Shown piece by piece: positions 19,672-29,384 of a DNA stretch of 64,000 nt. The translations under genes and the position numbers were made by a program. The stretch's first letter is position 1. Every line of letters starts with the position of its first letter. Below the pieces are notes generated by a model. That model was not told the origin of the DNA. It saw only the letters and a program-made list of their open reading frames with translations, and ran no database searches. The DNA is taken from the NCBI RefSeq assembly GCF_001007935.1, contig NZ_CP011451.1, positions 2,666,001-2,730,000 of the forward strand, in the 5' to 3' direction. Source of the stretch: Nitrosomonas communis. GTDB lineage: Bacteria > Pseudomonadota > Gammaproteobacteria > Burkholderiales > Nitrosomonadaceae.

Positions 19672-20730
19672 TTATTTAGATGTTTTACTTTCAGTCTTCA
19701 CAAATCGTTTAAAAAGAGCATCCAGTTTACTTTGATGAGTTCGTAGGTCAGGTTGCTGCTTGTAATCTTCCGCAAGTTTGAACAATCCATCAATCAATTG
19801 ATTATCCCCAGTGGGAAAGGCTAGTACAGTCGAGCCTTTAGCCAATTCGTCACTCCAGTGGGTGCGGACTTCCGCCCAGAAAGGTGCCGTGGCTTGCCAG
19901 TAGTCCATGGCAGCTGAAAAATCATATCCACTGATACGCCGATATTCATTAAACCCGAATTCTCTCACTAATACTGTATCTTTCTGATCGCTTGTACGGA
20001 TCACTTTAGTATTGTCCTGCTCGAGAGTCCATCCTTGCGGAGTAATAGTATGACGGTTTTCAGCATTAATCAGCTGATAATCGTCTCGTGTCGTATATTC
20101 TCGACGAGGCAAAGGACGCCAGGTGCGGTCGGAAGTCCACGTAGAAACACCATATTTATGATTCCATTTGCCGGTACCTGTATAACGCGGAGCATCACTG
20201 ACCTCGTAGACTAACTGAGTCCATGTGCCTGCTATTTCTTCAGGTGTTTTCGTTTGCTGCTCAAAACGCTGATCACCTACATAACTCCAGTTCTTGAGCG
20301 ATTCATAGACCCAATCCTGACGCCAATGTTTGATTTCTTCGCCGCTACTGTTCACAAGGAGATGCTGGAATGAAAGCTTTTTACCACTGTCTTCGATCAG
20401 CACTACTTTCTCGAACGCACCGCTGTGCTTTGGCCCTTTCCGCGTATAGCCGGGTTTTAGAATCACCGTTTCATAAAAATTAAAGGTAACCTGAAACTCC
20501 CCTTGCAATGCCAGGATAGCTCGGCGATCACAATCGAAGGGCCGTTCATCGGCAGCGCATCCAACCACTGGTCTCTCTAGCGTTGGGTATTCAGTAATGG
20601 TAGGTTTTGCTTGTATTTGAGGAGCACTTGCGCAACCTATCAGAGTTACTAAAATCCCCGTCAAACACGAAAAATTATGAAAACATAACGTGGATTGACA
20701 ATTAGATTTCAATTCTTTTATTGAATACAT
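19672..20730 (-). CDS. DUF6607-family lipoprotein
   Basis: 352 aa. An N-terminal hydrophobic segment ends in a lipobox (TLIG before Cys). The mature part is rich in aromatic beta-strand pattern: FNFYETVILKPGYTRKGPKH, HWRQDWVYESLKNWSYVGDQ, and YDFSAAMDYWQ. This is the DUF6607 pattern; no activity is known. Single-gene unit. Base composition resembles the core genes, so it may be native inside an otherwise decayed strip. Confidence 0.75.
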   Translation of the reverse strand: MYSIKELKSNCQSTLCFHNFSCLTGILVTLIGCASAPQIQAKPTITEYPTLERPVVGCAADERPFDCDRRAILALQGEFQVTFNFYETVILKPGYTRKGPKHSGAFEKVVLIEDSGKKLSFQHLLVNSSGEEIKHWRQDWVYESLKNWSYVGDQRFEQQTKTPEEIAGTWTQLVYEVSDAPRYTGTGKWNHKYGVSTWTSDRTWRPLPRREYTTRDDYQLINAENRHTITPQGWTLEQDNTKVIRTSDQKDTVLVREFGFNEYRRISGYDFSAAMDYWQATAPFWAEVRTHWSDELAKGSTVLAFPTGDNQLIDGLFKLAEDYKQQPDLRTHQSKLDALFKRFVKTESKTSK

Positions 20731-21061
20731 ATGGCTTAAAATTTAAAATGACAAAGATTTTAACTGGACGATAACTTTGTTTACTCTTCAATTGGGTAGA
20801 TAAAAATCGTTACGCTTATCTATCAGCTTATATAAATACTTAAACTTTATAAATAGTAGAACAGTGAATTAAGACCGAAGTTCAGAAGAAATTCTGATGC
20901 GTTGCAAAATCAGCGCAGGTAACCTAAAGGCAATTAATTCTTGTACGAGTTCCAAATAATGGGGCAATAGCGGTTTATTATTTTGTAAAGAGAAATAGCA
21001 AAGATCTTGCCAATAAAGCTGACGGAAGCCCTTCGTGAGTATACATCTTGGTATGGCCACA

Positions 21062-21181
21062 TCAATATCTAAATGAGACTGTTTTGGTCGTCAAAACCGT
21101 TACATAGAGATCATCTCGGTCAGTTACTTTGTATGCTTTTTCTTTCGCCTTGAGGTTTTTCAGTTTTGTGTCTGTAAGCAT
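21062..21181 (-). pseudogene. N-terminal stump of a P4-type tyrosine integrase
   Basis: ATG at 21181 opens MLTDTKLKNLKAKEKAYK, then DDLYVTV and SFRY, and stops after 39 codons. This is the arm-type DNA-binding domain (DUF4102) that begins P4-like integrases. The catalytic domain is absent. It reads away from guaA, whose 3' end is 298 bp away, an established attachment site for integrative elements. The 300 bp to its left contains one 63-codon frame (20869-21060) that I cannot identify. Confidence 0.65.
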
Positions 21182-21404
21182 ATTTTTGTTGTTTTGATAC
21201 CATGATTATAAATGCTGTTTTTTGTCTAATATTTATATTAAAATACAATCACTTAAAAAAATAAATGCCATCATTAATACTAATTACTGTTGATGGTATC
21301 TATGCATTTTTATGGTATCAACAATTTACGATACCAGCAACGAAACCAGCAAAAATATCCCGCTTATGGATTCATTGGTGTGCTAGTTACTGCCAGACGT
21401 AAAA

Positions 21405-21436
21405 GCAAAAAACCCTGATTTCTCAGGGTTTTTTGC
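21405..21436 (-). terminator. Rho-independent terminator of guaBA
   Basis: Perfect 14-bp stem GCAAAAAACCCTGA with a 4-nt loop (TTTC on the plus strand). It is symmetrical A/T-flanked, so it could act in both directions. It sits 43 bp after the guaA stop codon. Confidence 0.9.
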
Positions 21437-21478
21437 GGCTTTATTTCCACAGTCTGCCGGGCACTGCAAGATATGGGA

Positions 21479-23038
21479 TCACTCCCATTCAATCGTCGCA
21501 GGTGGCTTACCCGAGATATCATAGACCACGCGGTTAATGCCCCGCACCTCATTGATAATTCGGTTGGAAACTTTACCTAGCAAGGTATAAGGTAATTCTG
21601 CCCAGTGAGCGGTCATGAAATCCTGAGTTTGGATGGCACGCAAGGCGATAACATACTCATAGCTTCGACCATCACCCATTACGCCTACTGATTTTATAGG
21701 TAAAAATACTGCAAAAGCCTGAGAGGTTCGCTCATACCAGCCAGAAGCTTTGAGCTCCTCTATAAAAATGGCATCTGCCTGGCGCAATAGCTCGGCATAT
21801 TCCTGTTTTACTTCGCCTAAAATTCTGACTCCCAGCCCAGGCCCAGGAAAGGGATGGCGAAAAACCATATCATGGGGTAATCCAAGTACCAAACCTAGTT
21901 CACGGACCTCATCCTTAAATAACTCACGCAGTGGCTCAAGTAATTTAAGATGCAATGTGTCGGGGAGCCCGCCGACATTGTGGTGAGACTTAATCATATG
22001 CGCTTTCTGGGTTTTACTGCTCGCAGATTCAATCACATCTGGATAAATAGTCCCTTGTGCCAGCCATTTGGCATCGGTAATCTTTGCTGATTCCTGCTGA
22101 AAAATCTCGACAAATTCCCTGCCTATAATGCGGCGTTTTTGCTCAGGATCAGTGACACCCTGTAAATACTGCAGGAATTGTTTGCTTGCATCAATGTGAA
22201 TGACCTTTACATGAAGATGATTGGCAAATACTTCCATTACCTGTTCAGCTTCCTGTTGGCGTAATAAGCCATTATCGACAAATACACAGGTAAGTTGATC
22301 CCCAATTGCCCGATGGATCAGCACAGCGGCAACAGAAGAATCCACGCCGCCTGATAAGCCCAGAATGACTTTGTCCTTGCCAACCTTAGCTTGAATTCTG
22401 CTAATGGATTCTTCGACATAATCGGGCATATTCCAATCATAGCCAGCTGCGCAAATGTCATGAACGAAGTGCTCAATAATCACCTTCCCTTGCAAGGTAT
22501 GGGTTACTTCCGGATGGAATTGTAAGCCGTAAAATTGCCGCGCCTCATCGGCCATTGCCGCAATCGGCGTTGCTGCATTACTCGCGATGACTTTAAAGCC
22601 AGCAGGCAGTCCCACCACGCTATCACCATGACTCATCCATACATCAAGAACTGCTTGCCCTTCAACACTTATGCGATCGCTCATTTCGCCAAAGAGTTTG
22701 CAATCCTGCCGATATAATTCAGCATAGCCAAACTCACGCTTTTTCGCGCCTTCTACCTTTCCACCCAATTGGGCAGCCATTACCTGCATACCATAGCAGA
22801 TGCCCAACACAGGAATACCCAACTCGAAAACGATTTGTGGCGCACGCGGCGTATCTTCAATAAAGGCTGAGGCCGGCCCACCTGACAGAATAATGCCAAT
22901 CGGAGAAAAATCTTTAATAAACTGCGGCGTGACATCATAGGGATGTAGCTCACAATAAACATTTGTTTCTCGAATACGACGAGCAATTAACTGAGTATAT
23001 TGGGAGCCAAAATCCAGAATAAGGATTTTTTGATGCAT
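21479..23038 (-). CDS. guaA: GMP synthase (glutamine-hydrolysing)
   Basis: 519-aa enzyme converting XMP to GMP. The N-terminal class I amidotransferase domain has [14 protein letters not shown] and the nucleophile in GICYGMQ. The PP-loop [11 protein letters not shown] binds ATP, and the C-terminal dimerisation domain ends [12 protein letters not shown], as is universal. guaB lies 14 bp upstream, so the two form one operon for the GMP branch, closed by a strong hairpin terminator. Its conserved 3' end is a common target of integrative elements. Confidence 0.97.
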   Translation of the reverse strand: MHQKILILDFGSQYTQLIARRIRETNVYCELHPYDVTPQFIKDFSPIGIILSGGPASAFIEDTPRAPQIVFELGIPVLGICYGMQVMAAQLGGKVEGAKKREFGYAELYRQDCKLFGEMSDRISVEGQAVLDVWMSHGDSVVGLPAGFKVIASNAATPIAAMADEARQFYGLQFHPEVTHTLQGKVIIEHFVHDICAAGYDWNMPDYVEESISRIQAKVGKDKVILGLSGGVDSSVAAVLIHRAIGDQLTCVFVDNGLLRQQEAEQVMEVFANHLHVKVIHIDASKQFLQYLQGVTDPEQKRRIIGREFVEIFQQESAKITDAKWLAQGTIYPDVIESASSKTQKAHMIKSHHNVGGLPDTLHLKLLEPLRELFKDEVRELGLVLGLPHDMVFRHPFPGPGLGVRILGEVKQEYAELLRQADAIFIEELKASGWYERTSQAFAVFLPIKSVGVMGDGRSYEYVIALRAIQTQDFMTAHWAELPYTLLGKVSNRIINEVRGINRVVYDISGKPPATIEWE

Positions 23039-23052
23039 AAGAAAATTTGCTT

Positions 23053-24576
<1,524 letters not shown>

Positions 24577-24652
24577 TCATAGTAGCTGCAATAGTTCACC
24601 AACTCATTCTTCTATCTAGCAAATGGTCAAGTCATCATTATCGTCACGTATT

Positions 24653-25738
24653 TCAGAGCTCTTTTACTTTTGAAGCCAGTTCTCCAGCCAACTTTACAAG
24701 ATCAGCACCCCCTTCAAGTCCATCGATAAAGCGCTGGGGAATGCCAGATAAACCGGTTTGTGCACCGGTGAGTGCGCCCGTAAGAATCGCGCGTGCTTGG
24801 TTTTGTCCACCCCCATTAATCGCATGGAGCACCGCTGATTCAAAATCATTGTGAAACCGGGCTGCCAAGTAGTAAGCAGCCGGTAACTGATGATAAATAG
24901 CACATGGCATGCCATAGACAAGGGATACTTTCCAGGCCGGTTCTATCGGAATCGCCGGATCTGCTACGGCGGCTGCCATATAGGAAGGTGTAAGTAATGC
25001 ATCGGGCGAAGCAAAGCGGCCAGCTCGAGGAGGATCAGGGTCACCAGGGCGTGGAGGTTGTAAATCATCCAGAGTCACAGCATGAAAAGGTAACTTATCA
25101 TCTTTTACTAAGCCCATGAGTTTTCCTGACAATTCGATATCTAGAGGATGCCCTTGAACTAAAAGCGCCAGCACTGCACCGTAGGCTACCGTCATCGAAA
25201 CAACAGTATGGTCAATCTGGGTCAGCATGGTGTTGCTGGTGATAGCGGCAGCAAGCTGAGTTGGCTGGAATGCGTAACGCACGGCTATCGCCAGGGTACG
25301 TTCAATTGCCTCGGTCGTATCGGCATGACTACCGGTTTGTCCCCATGGTAGCTGCTGCTGCACGCGGCGCCTCCATGCTTCACGAATTGACTGGCTGGTG
25401 TAACCCCCAGGCCCGCTCACGGGAGTACCGTCGAGCAGCGGAAAAAGATCTTCGTCCAGCCGCCGGCAGAAGTCATCTTGATCATATTCTCCACACTCAA
25501 CAAGTGAACGAAGGGTAAGCGCCAGAATAAATCCCGCCTGGGATAACTGGCCGGCTTTGCATGCAGCATGATAGCGATTAGGTTTGGGATCAGTATAGTC
25601 GCTAATCCAATCTCCATAATCGCGATGAAGTTCGTTGAGATTATAGTACCAATGAGGGCCCACACCTAGCGCATCACCAATGAATGCGCCCATAACGGCC
25701 CCCACCGCCCGGTCTTGAATATGGTGGTTAGTAGACAT
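24653..25738 (-). CDS. ADP-ribosylglycohydrolase-family protein, altered metal site
   Basis: 361 aa, DraG-like fold. The N-terminal GAFIGDALGVG motif of the family is present. The usual C-terminal GGDTDT metal-binding motif reads GGGQNQARA instead, so two Mg-ligand aspartates are missing, and the mid-protein HADTTEA segment carries the only DTT-like pattern. It may be a subfamily with another substrate or no hydrolase activity. It follows the aldolase gene by 20 bp on the same strand and is probably co-transcribed with it. Confidence 0.8.
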   Translation of the reverse strand: MSTNHHIQDRAVGAVMGAFIGDALGVGPHWYYNLNELHRDYGDWISDYTDPKPNRYHAACKAGQLSQAGFILALTLRSLVECGEYDQDDFCRRLDEDLFPLLDGTPVSGPGGYTSQSIREAWRRRVQQQLPWGQTGSHADTTEAIERTLAIAVRYAFQPTQLAAAITSNTMLTQIDHTVVSMTVAYGAVLALLVQGHPLDIELSGKLMGLVKDDKLPFHAVTLDDLQPPRPGDPDPPRAGRFASPDALLTPSYMAAAVADPAIPIEPAWKVSLVYGMPCAIYHQLPAAYYLAARFHNDFESAVLHAINGGGQNQARAILTGALTGAQTGLSGIPQRFIDGLEGGADLVKLAGELASKVKEL

Positions 25739-25758
25739 GTCTTATTCCTTAAAATCTC

Positions 25759-26808
25759 TCAGGCAACCGTCACTTCTTTGGAAAGATACACATCCTGGAT
25801 GGCATTCAATAATTTGACCCCTTCTTCAAAAGGTTTCTGGAAAGCCTTGCGTCCGGAAATGAGCCCCATCCCACCCGCTCGTTTATTAATTACCGCCGTT
25901 CGCACTGCCTGATGTAAATCATCCTTACCCGATGCGCCTCCTGAATTAATCATCCCGACGCGTCCCATATAGCAGTTGGCTACCTGATAGCGCACGCGAT
26001 CGATCGGATGATCACTGGTCAGCTCGCTGTACACCTTAGCATCCGTCTTACCAAAGTTAAGTGCTTTGAAACCCCCATTATTTTCTGCCATTTTCTGTTT
26101 CACAATATCAGCTTCTATCGTTACGGCAAGATGGTTAGCTTGTCCTGTCAGATCGGCACTAACGTGATAATCCTTTTCTGCAGTCTTGAAAGCAACATTG
26201 CGCGTATAAGCCCAGAGAATCGTCACCATCCCTAGATCATGTGCATGGGCGAATGCTTCGGAAATTTCCTGTATCTGGCGACGTGATTCCTCCGAGCCAA
26301 AAAATACCGTCGCCCCAACCGCACAGGCTCCCATGTCAAATGCCTGATCGACACTGGCAAACAAAGTTTGATCATACTTATTCGGGTAAGTCAGTAATTC
26401 GTTGTGATTGATTTTAAGAATAAAAGGAATTTTATGCGCATAACGTCGTGCCACCATGCCCAATACTCCCAGCGTGGAAGCAACGCCATTACAGCCGCCT
26501 TCAATCGCCAGCCGGACGATATTTTCCGGATCGAAGAACATCGGATTAGGTGCAAACGAAGCGCCTGCTGAATGCTCCACCCCCTGATCGACTGGTAAAA
26601 GAGATAAATAACCTGCCCCAGCCAAGCGACCATGATTGAATAAAGTTTGAAGATTCCGTAACACACTTGGTTTGCGGTCACTTCCTGCCACTACTCGATC
26701 GACAAAATCGGGCCCAGGAACATGTAATCCTGCCTTAGGAATACCCTGACATACGTGATTGAGAAGTTTGTCTGCTTCCTCTCCTAATAATCCGGCAATA
26801 TCTGTCAT
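25759..26808 (-). CDS. Class I fructose-bisphosphate aldolase (DhnA/FbaB type)
   Basis: 349 aa. Archaeal/FbaB-type Schiff-base aldolase. Visible landmarks are [20 protein letters not shown] (substrate entry), [14 protein letters not shown] and [14 protein letters not shown] with a candidate Schiff-base lysine, and SGGASGKDD for phosphate binding. A textbook AAAGGAGG precedes the ATG by 6 bp. The start is only 17 bp from a MITE-like repeat, so the promoter must lie beyond or inside that repeat. Probable operon with the ADP-ribosylglycohydrolase-like gene. Confidence 0.9.
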   Translation of the reverse strand: MTDIAGLLGEEADKLLNHVCQGIPKAGLHVPGPDFVDRVVAGSDRKPSVLRNLQTLFNHGRLAGAGYLSLLPVDQGVEHSAGASFAPNPMFFDPENIVRLAIEGGCNGVASTLGVLGMVARRYAHKIPFILKINHNELLTYPNKYDQTLFASVDQAFDMGACAVGATVFFGSEESRRQIQEISEAFAHAHDLGMVTILWAYTRNVAFKTAEKDYHVSADLTGQANHLAVTIEADIVKQKMAENNGGFKALNFGKTDAKVYSELTSDHPIDRVRYQVANCYMGRVGMINSGGASGKDDLHQAVRTAVINKRAGGMGLISGRKAFQKPFEEGVKLLNAIQDVYLSKEVTVA

Positions 26809-26824
26809 TACAACCTCCTTTAGG

Positions 26825-26926
26825 ATTCCATTTCCTAATCAAAAATGACGCGAAGGCGAGCCGCAGGCAGTATCAATATACGGGAAGGCGAAGCCAACAA
26901 AGTCAGTTTTAATTTAGAAATGGAAT
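26825..26926 (+). repeat. MITE-like palindromic repeat, copy 3
   Basis: Starts ATTCCATTTCCTAATCAAAA, contains ACGCGAAGGCGAGCCGCAGG, and ends TTTAGAAATGGAAT. It lies just upstream of the ribosome-binding site of the aldolase gene and would be part of that gene's leader if transcription starts beyond it. Confidence 0.9.
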
Positions 26927-26976
26927 AAGTTCTCAAGAAAAATCATTACAAAATATATTCAAGAAAAACCGATCGA

Positions 26977-27819
26977 TCATGATGTATTTTTCATCTTTCG
27001 TGGACGAAAGTAACGCTGGTTATCATAGTAAGATGAATCGCTATTATCTGGTGACCAACCTGGATACCCTAACACAGGTACGGGCACTAAATCAGCCGAT
27101 GTCAAACACTCGCGTGTTAAATAATCTTCCAGCCATCTATCCATCATGGCAATCTGATTAATCAGACGCTGATTAAAGAAAACTTCACTCACCTGAAAGA
27201 GGAAACCTTTTCCTGTCATGCCGAGGTAAGGGTGCAGCGCTTTTTCATACAGCCCATGACCAAACAAAAAAAATTTCATTTGCGCCAACACTGCGGCGCG
27301 CTGGTACCAGAACAACGTTTTCCAAGCAAAATTTTTCAAAAGTTCAATCAAATAATCGTTACTACTCACCACGATTACCCCAGATTCATCAATGAGTGTA
27401 GCAGCATCACGCAAAGAACTGCGCGTTACCTGATTATGTTCCCTTTCTTCTAACAAGGCATGATAATGCAACTGATTCAAGGCTGCTTTAGAACGGGGAT
27501 AAGTTACCCAAACCAGCGCATTGAATAGATCATGCCAATTATGCGCACGAGTTTGTATTTCTCCTGTTAGATAGATCCTAGGTTCATATTGTTGCACGAA
27601 TTCGTGATTTGTTTTTGCTTGAGAGACAAAACGGATGCTTTTACCTGATTTTGTAATTATTTTTCCCATTGGATGGGTATTCAAGTGATTCAGATTTTCG
27701 ATGTCAGGCCACTGATTATAATTATCGAACAATTTTCCTGCTTCACGCAGTGGTTCAAACATTGGTGAAATTTGCAGAAAACCCGAGATCCACTCATCTG
27801 AAGCAGAACGCGCCCTCAT
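26977..27819 (-). CDS. DUF3025-family protein
   Basis: 280 aa, cytoplasmic, no signal or membrane segments. The pattern WPDIENLNHL early, HNWHDLFNALVWVTYPRSKA in the middle and a C-terminal PVPVLGYPGW matches DUF3025. Function unknown. The start overlaps the stop of the upstream MFS gene by 4 bp, so the two are translationally coupled. Confidence 0.8.
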   Translation of the reverse strand: MRARSASDEWISGFLQISPMFEPLREAGKLFDNYNQWPDIENLNHLNTHPMGKIITKSGKSIRFVSQAKTNHEFVQQYEPRIYLTGEIQTRAHNWHDLFNALVWVTYPRSKAALNQLHYHALLEEREHNQVTRSSLRDAATLIDESGVIVVSSNDYLIELLKNFAWKTLFWYQRAAVLAQMKFFLFGHGLYEKALHPYLGMTGKGFLFQVSEVFFNQRLINQIAMMDRWLEDYLTRECLTSADLVPVPVLGYPGWSPDNSDSSYYDNQRYFRPRKMKNTS

Positions 27820-29084
27820 TCTTGATAACTATCCACTTTAACAGCCAGTAAAATACTCAGTATGGTCGCAATGGATGCAATGATTCCTACTGAATCATAA
27901 TGAGTCAACGCACCATTTGCCGAAATGCCCATAATAGAACCAGTCAGTAATGAAGCTAAACCTGCTGATAACTGTTGAACCGAGGTATTAAAACTCAAAA
28001 AACTGCCGCGCAAACGAGGGGTCACGCTTGCAGTCACCAACGCCATGGCAGGAACAAACCGCCCAGAAACCAGCATCATGAATAATGTGCTAATCCCTAC
28101 AGCAAAGACTGTCGGAACCGATGATAAATGGGTCAGCAGCAGAATTGGGAAAACAGACAGTGCGGCAGTCACACCAAATGTTTTTCTTTTGCCGTGAAGA
28201 TCAGCAAGCCTCCCAAGAATGCGCGCAGCAAAAAATGTTGCCAGTCCACCAAAAAAATATAGATAAGGCAAATCAATTTCTGCCATTCCGACATTGATCA
28301 CCATATACGTGCTAATGAAAGGGCTTACACAAAATCCGGCAAACATCAACATGGCAATTAAAGCAAAGGCATAAAGATGATTTCGTACCCAAAAGATTGC
28401 GCGTAACTGCTGAAAGGGGTGGCGTTCCTGATGATGAATCAGATGATCACGTAATGACGGAAGCACACGGAGCGCGATGATTATCATTAAACTGCTCACG
28501 GCGCTCAGGAGATAAAACGGTGCGCGCCAATCGACTAGATTAACAAGCAACATTCCTATCGGCATGCCTACCACGGCCACGATTGAGAAAGCAGACATGA
28601 CAGTACCTGTCGCCACCCCCCGCCGATATTCGGGAATAATATCCGCTATAATTGCGAAGATAATAGCACTCAGCATCCCACTAAAACCGCCTGCCACCAT
28701 ACGTCCAAGTAAGAGCATAGTGTAATCGTTTGCTAACGCACAGATCAGTGTAGCTATCCCCATGCCAGCGCAGAGAAGAATCAATACGTGCTTACGATCA
28801 AACCGATCAATGAAAAATGAGACGAAGAAGCTGCACACACCTGCACTGAAGGCATAGGCTGAAATGAGCAACCCGAATTGTTGCGGGGTAATATCAAACA
28901 ACTTCATGAATTGCGGGCCCAATGGCAGCATCATCATGAAATCCATGATATGAATGAAATGTACGCTGGCTAATACCACGAGAATGGCTCGTTCTCGTAA
29001 AGGAACCTGATGCGGGATAACTCCACATTCGACTAGATCAGAACTACTGCCTGCTTGGAGAATATCTTCAGTTCTTCTATTCAA
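27816..29084 (-). CDS. MFS transporter
   Basis: 422 aa with about 12 transmembrane helices. The loop 2-3 motif appears as FFVSFFIDRFDRKHVL, similar to the drug/proton antiporter (DHA) signature, and LLLGRMVAGGFSGMLSAI is the following helix. Residues about 1-30 are a polar cytoplasmic tail. Substrate unknown. It overlaps the DUF3025 gene by 4 bp. The 300 bp upstream holds no feature I can support. Confidence 0.85.
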   Translation of the reverse strand: MNRRTEDILQAGSSSDLVECGVIPHQVPLRERAILVVLASVHFIHIMDFMMMLPLGPQFMKLFDITPQQFGLLISAYAFSAGVCSFFVSFFIDRFDRKHVLILLCAGMGIATLICALANDYTMLLLGRMVAGGFSGMLSAIIFAIIADIIPEYRRGVATGTVMSAFSIVAVVGMPIGMLLVNLVDWRAPFYLLSAVSSLMIIIALRVLPSLRDHLIHHQERHPFQQLRAIFWVRNHLYAFALIAMLMFAGFCVSPFISTYMVINVGMAEIDLPYLYFFGGLATFFAARILGRLADLHGKRKTFGVTAALSVFPILLLTHLSSVPTVFAVGISTLFMMLVSGRFVPAMALVTASVTPRLRGSFLSFNTSVQQLSAGLASLLTGSIMGISANGALTHYDSVGIIASIATILSILLAVKVDSYQE

Positions 29085-29384
29085 AACACAACCTTATCAA
29101 GTGATTAAAAATGATCATACCCCGCAAGGATGACAAAAATGTAACGCTGGAAACGTTTCTGTTTCTTTATACGAGCCCAATATTCTTTGAGGAACAGCTT
29201 TCTAAGAAAAGCTTATTTTAAATGGGTTCAATTTGTTTTGAAGGGGAGAAAGGATCTAAAATTTCCAACTATTGGCAGATTATCCAGAAGAGTTCATTCA
29301 TTCGATATGAAAAAGCGTATTTTCCTTTACCAACAGACTGCTCAATTCTTGCTTTTATCCCATACAGACAAGAATATTTAGATT

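Noticed and set aside
20869..21060. 63-codon minus-strand frame after the integrase stump
   Set aside because: Starts at GTG without ribosome site; no family match I can defend.
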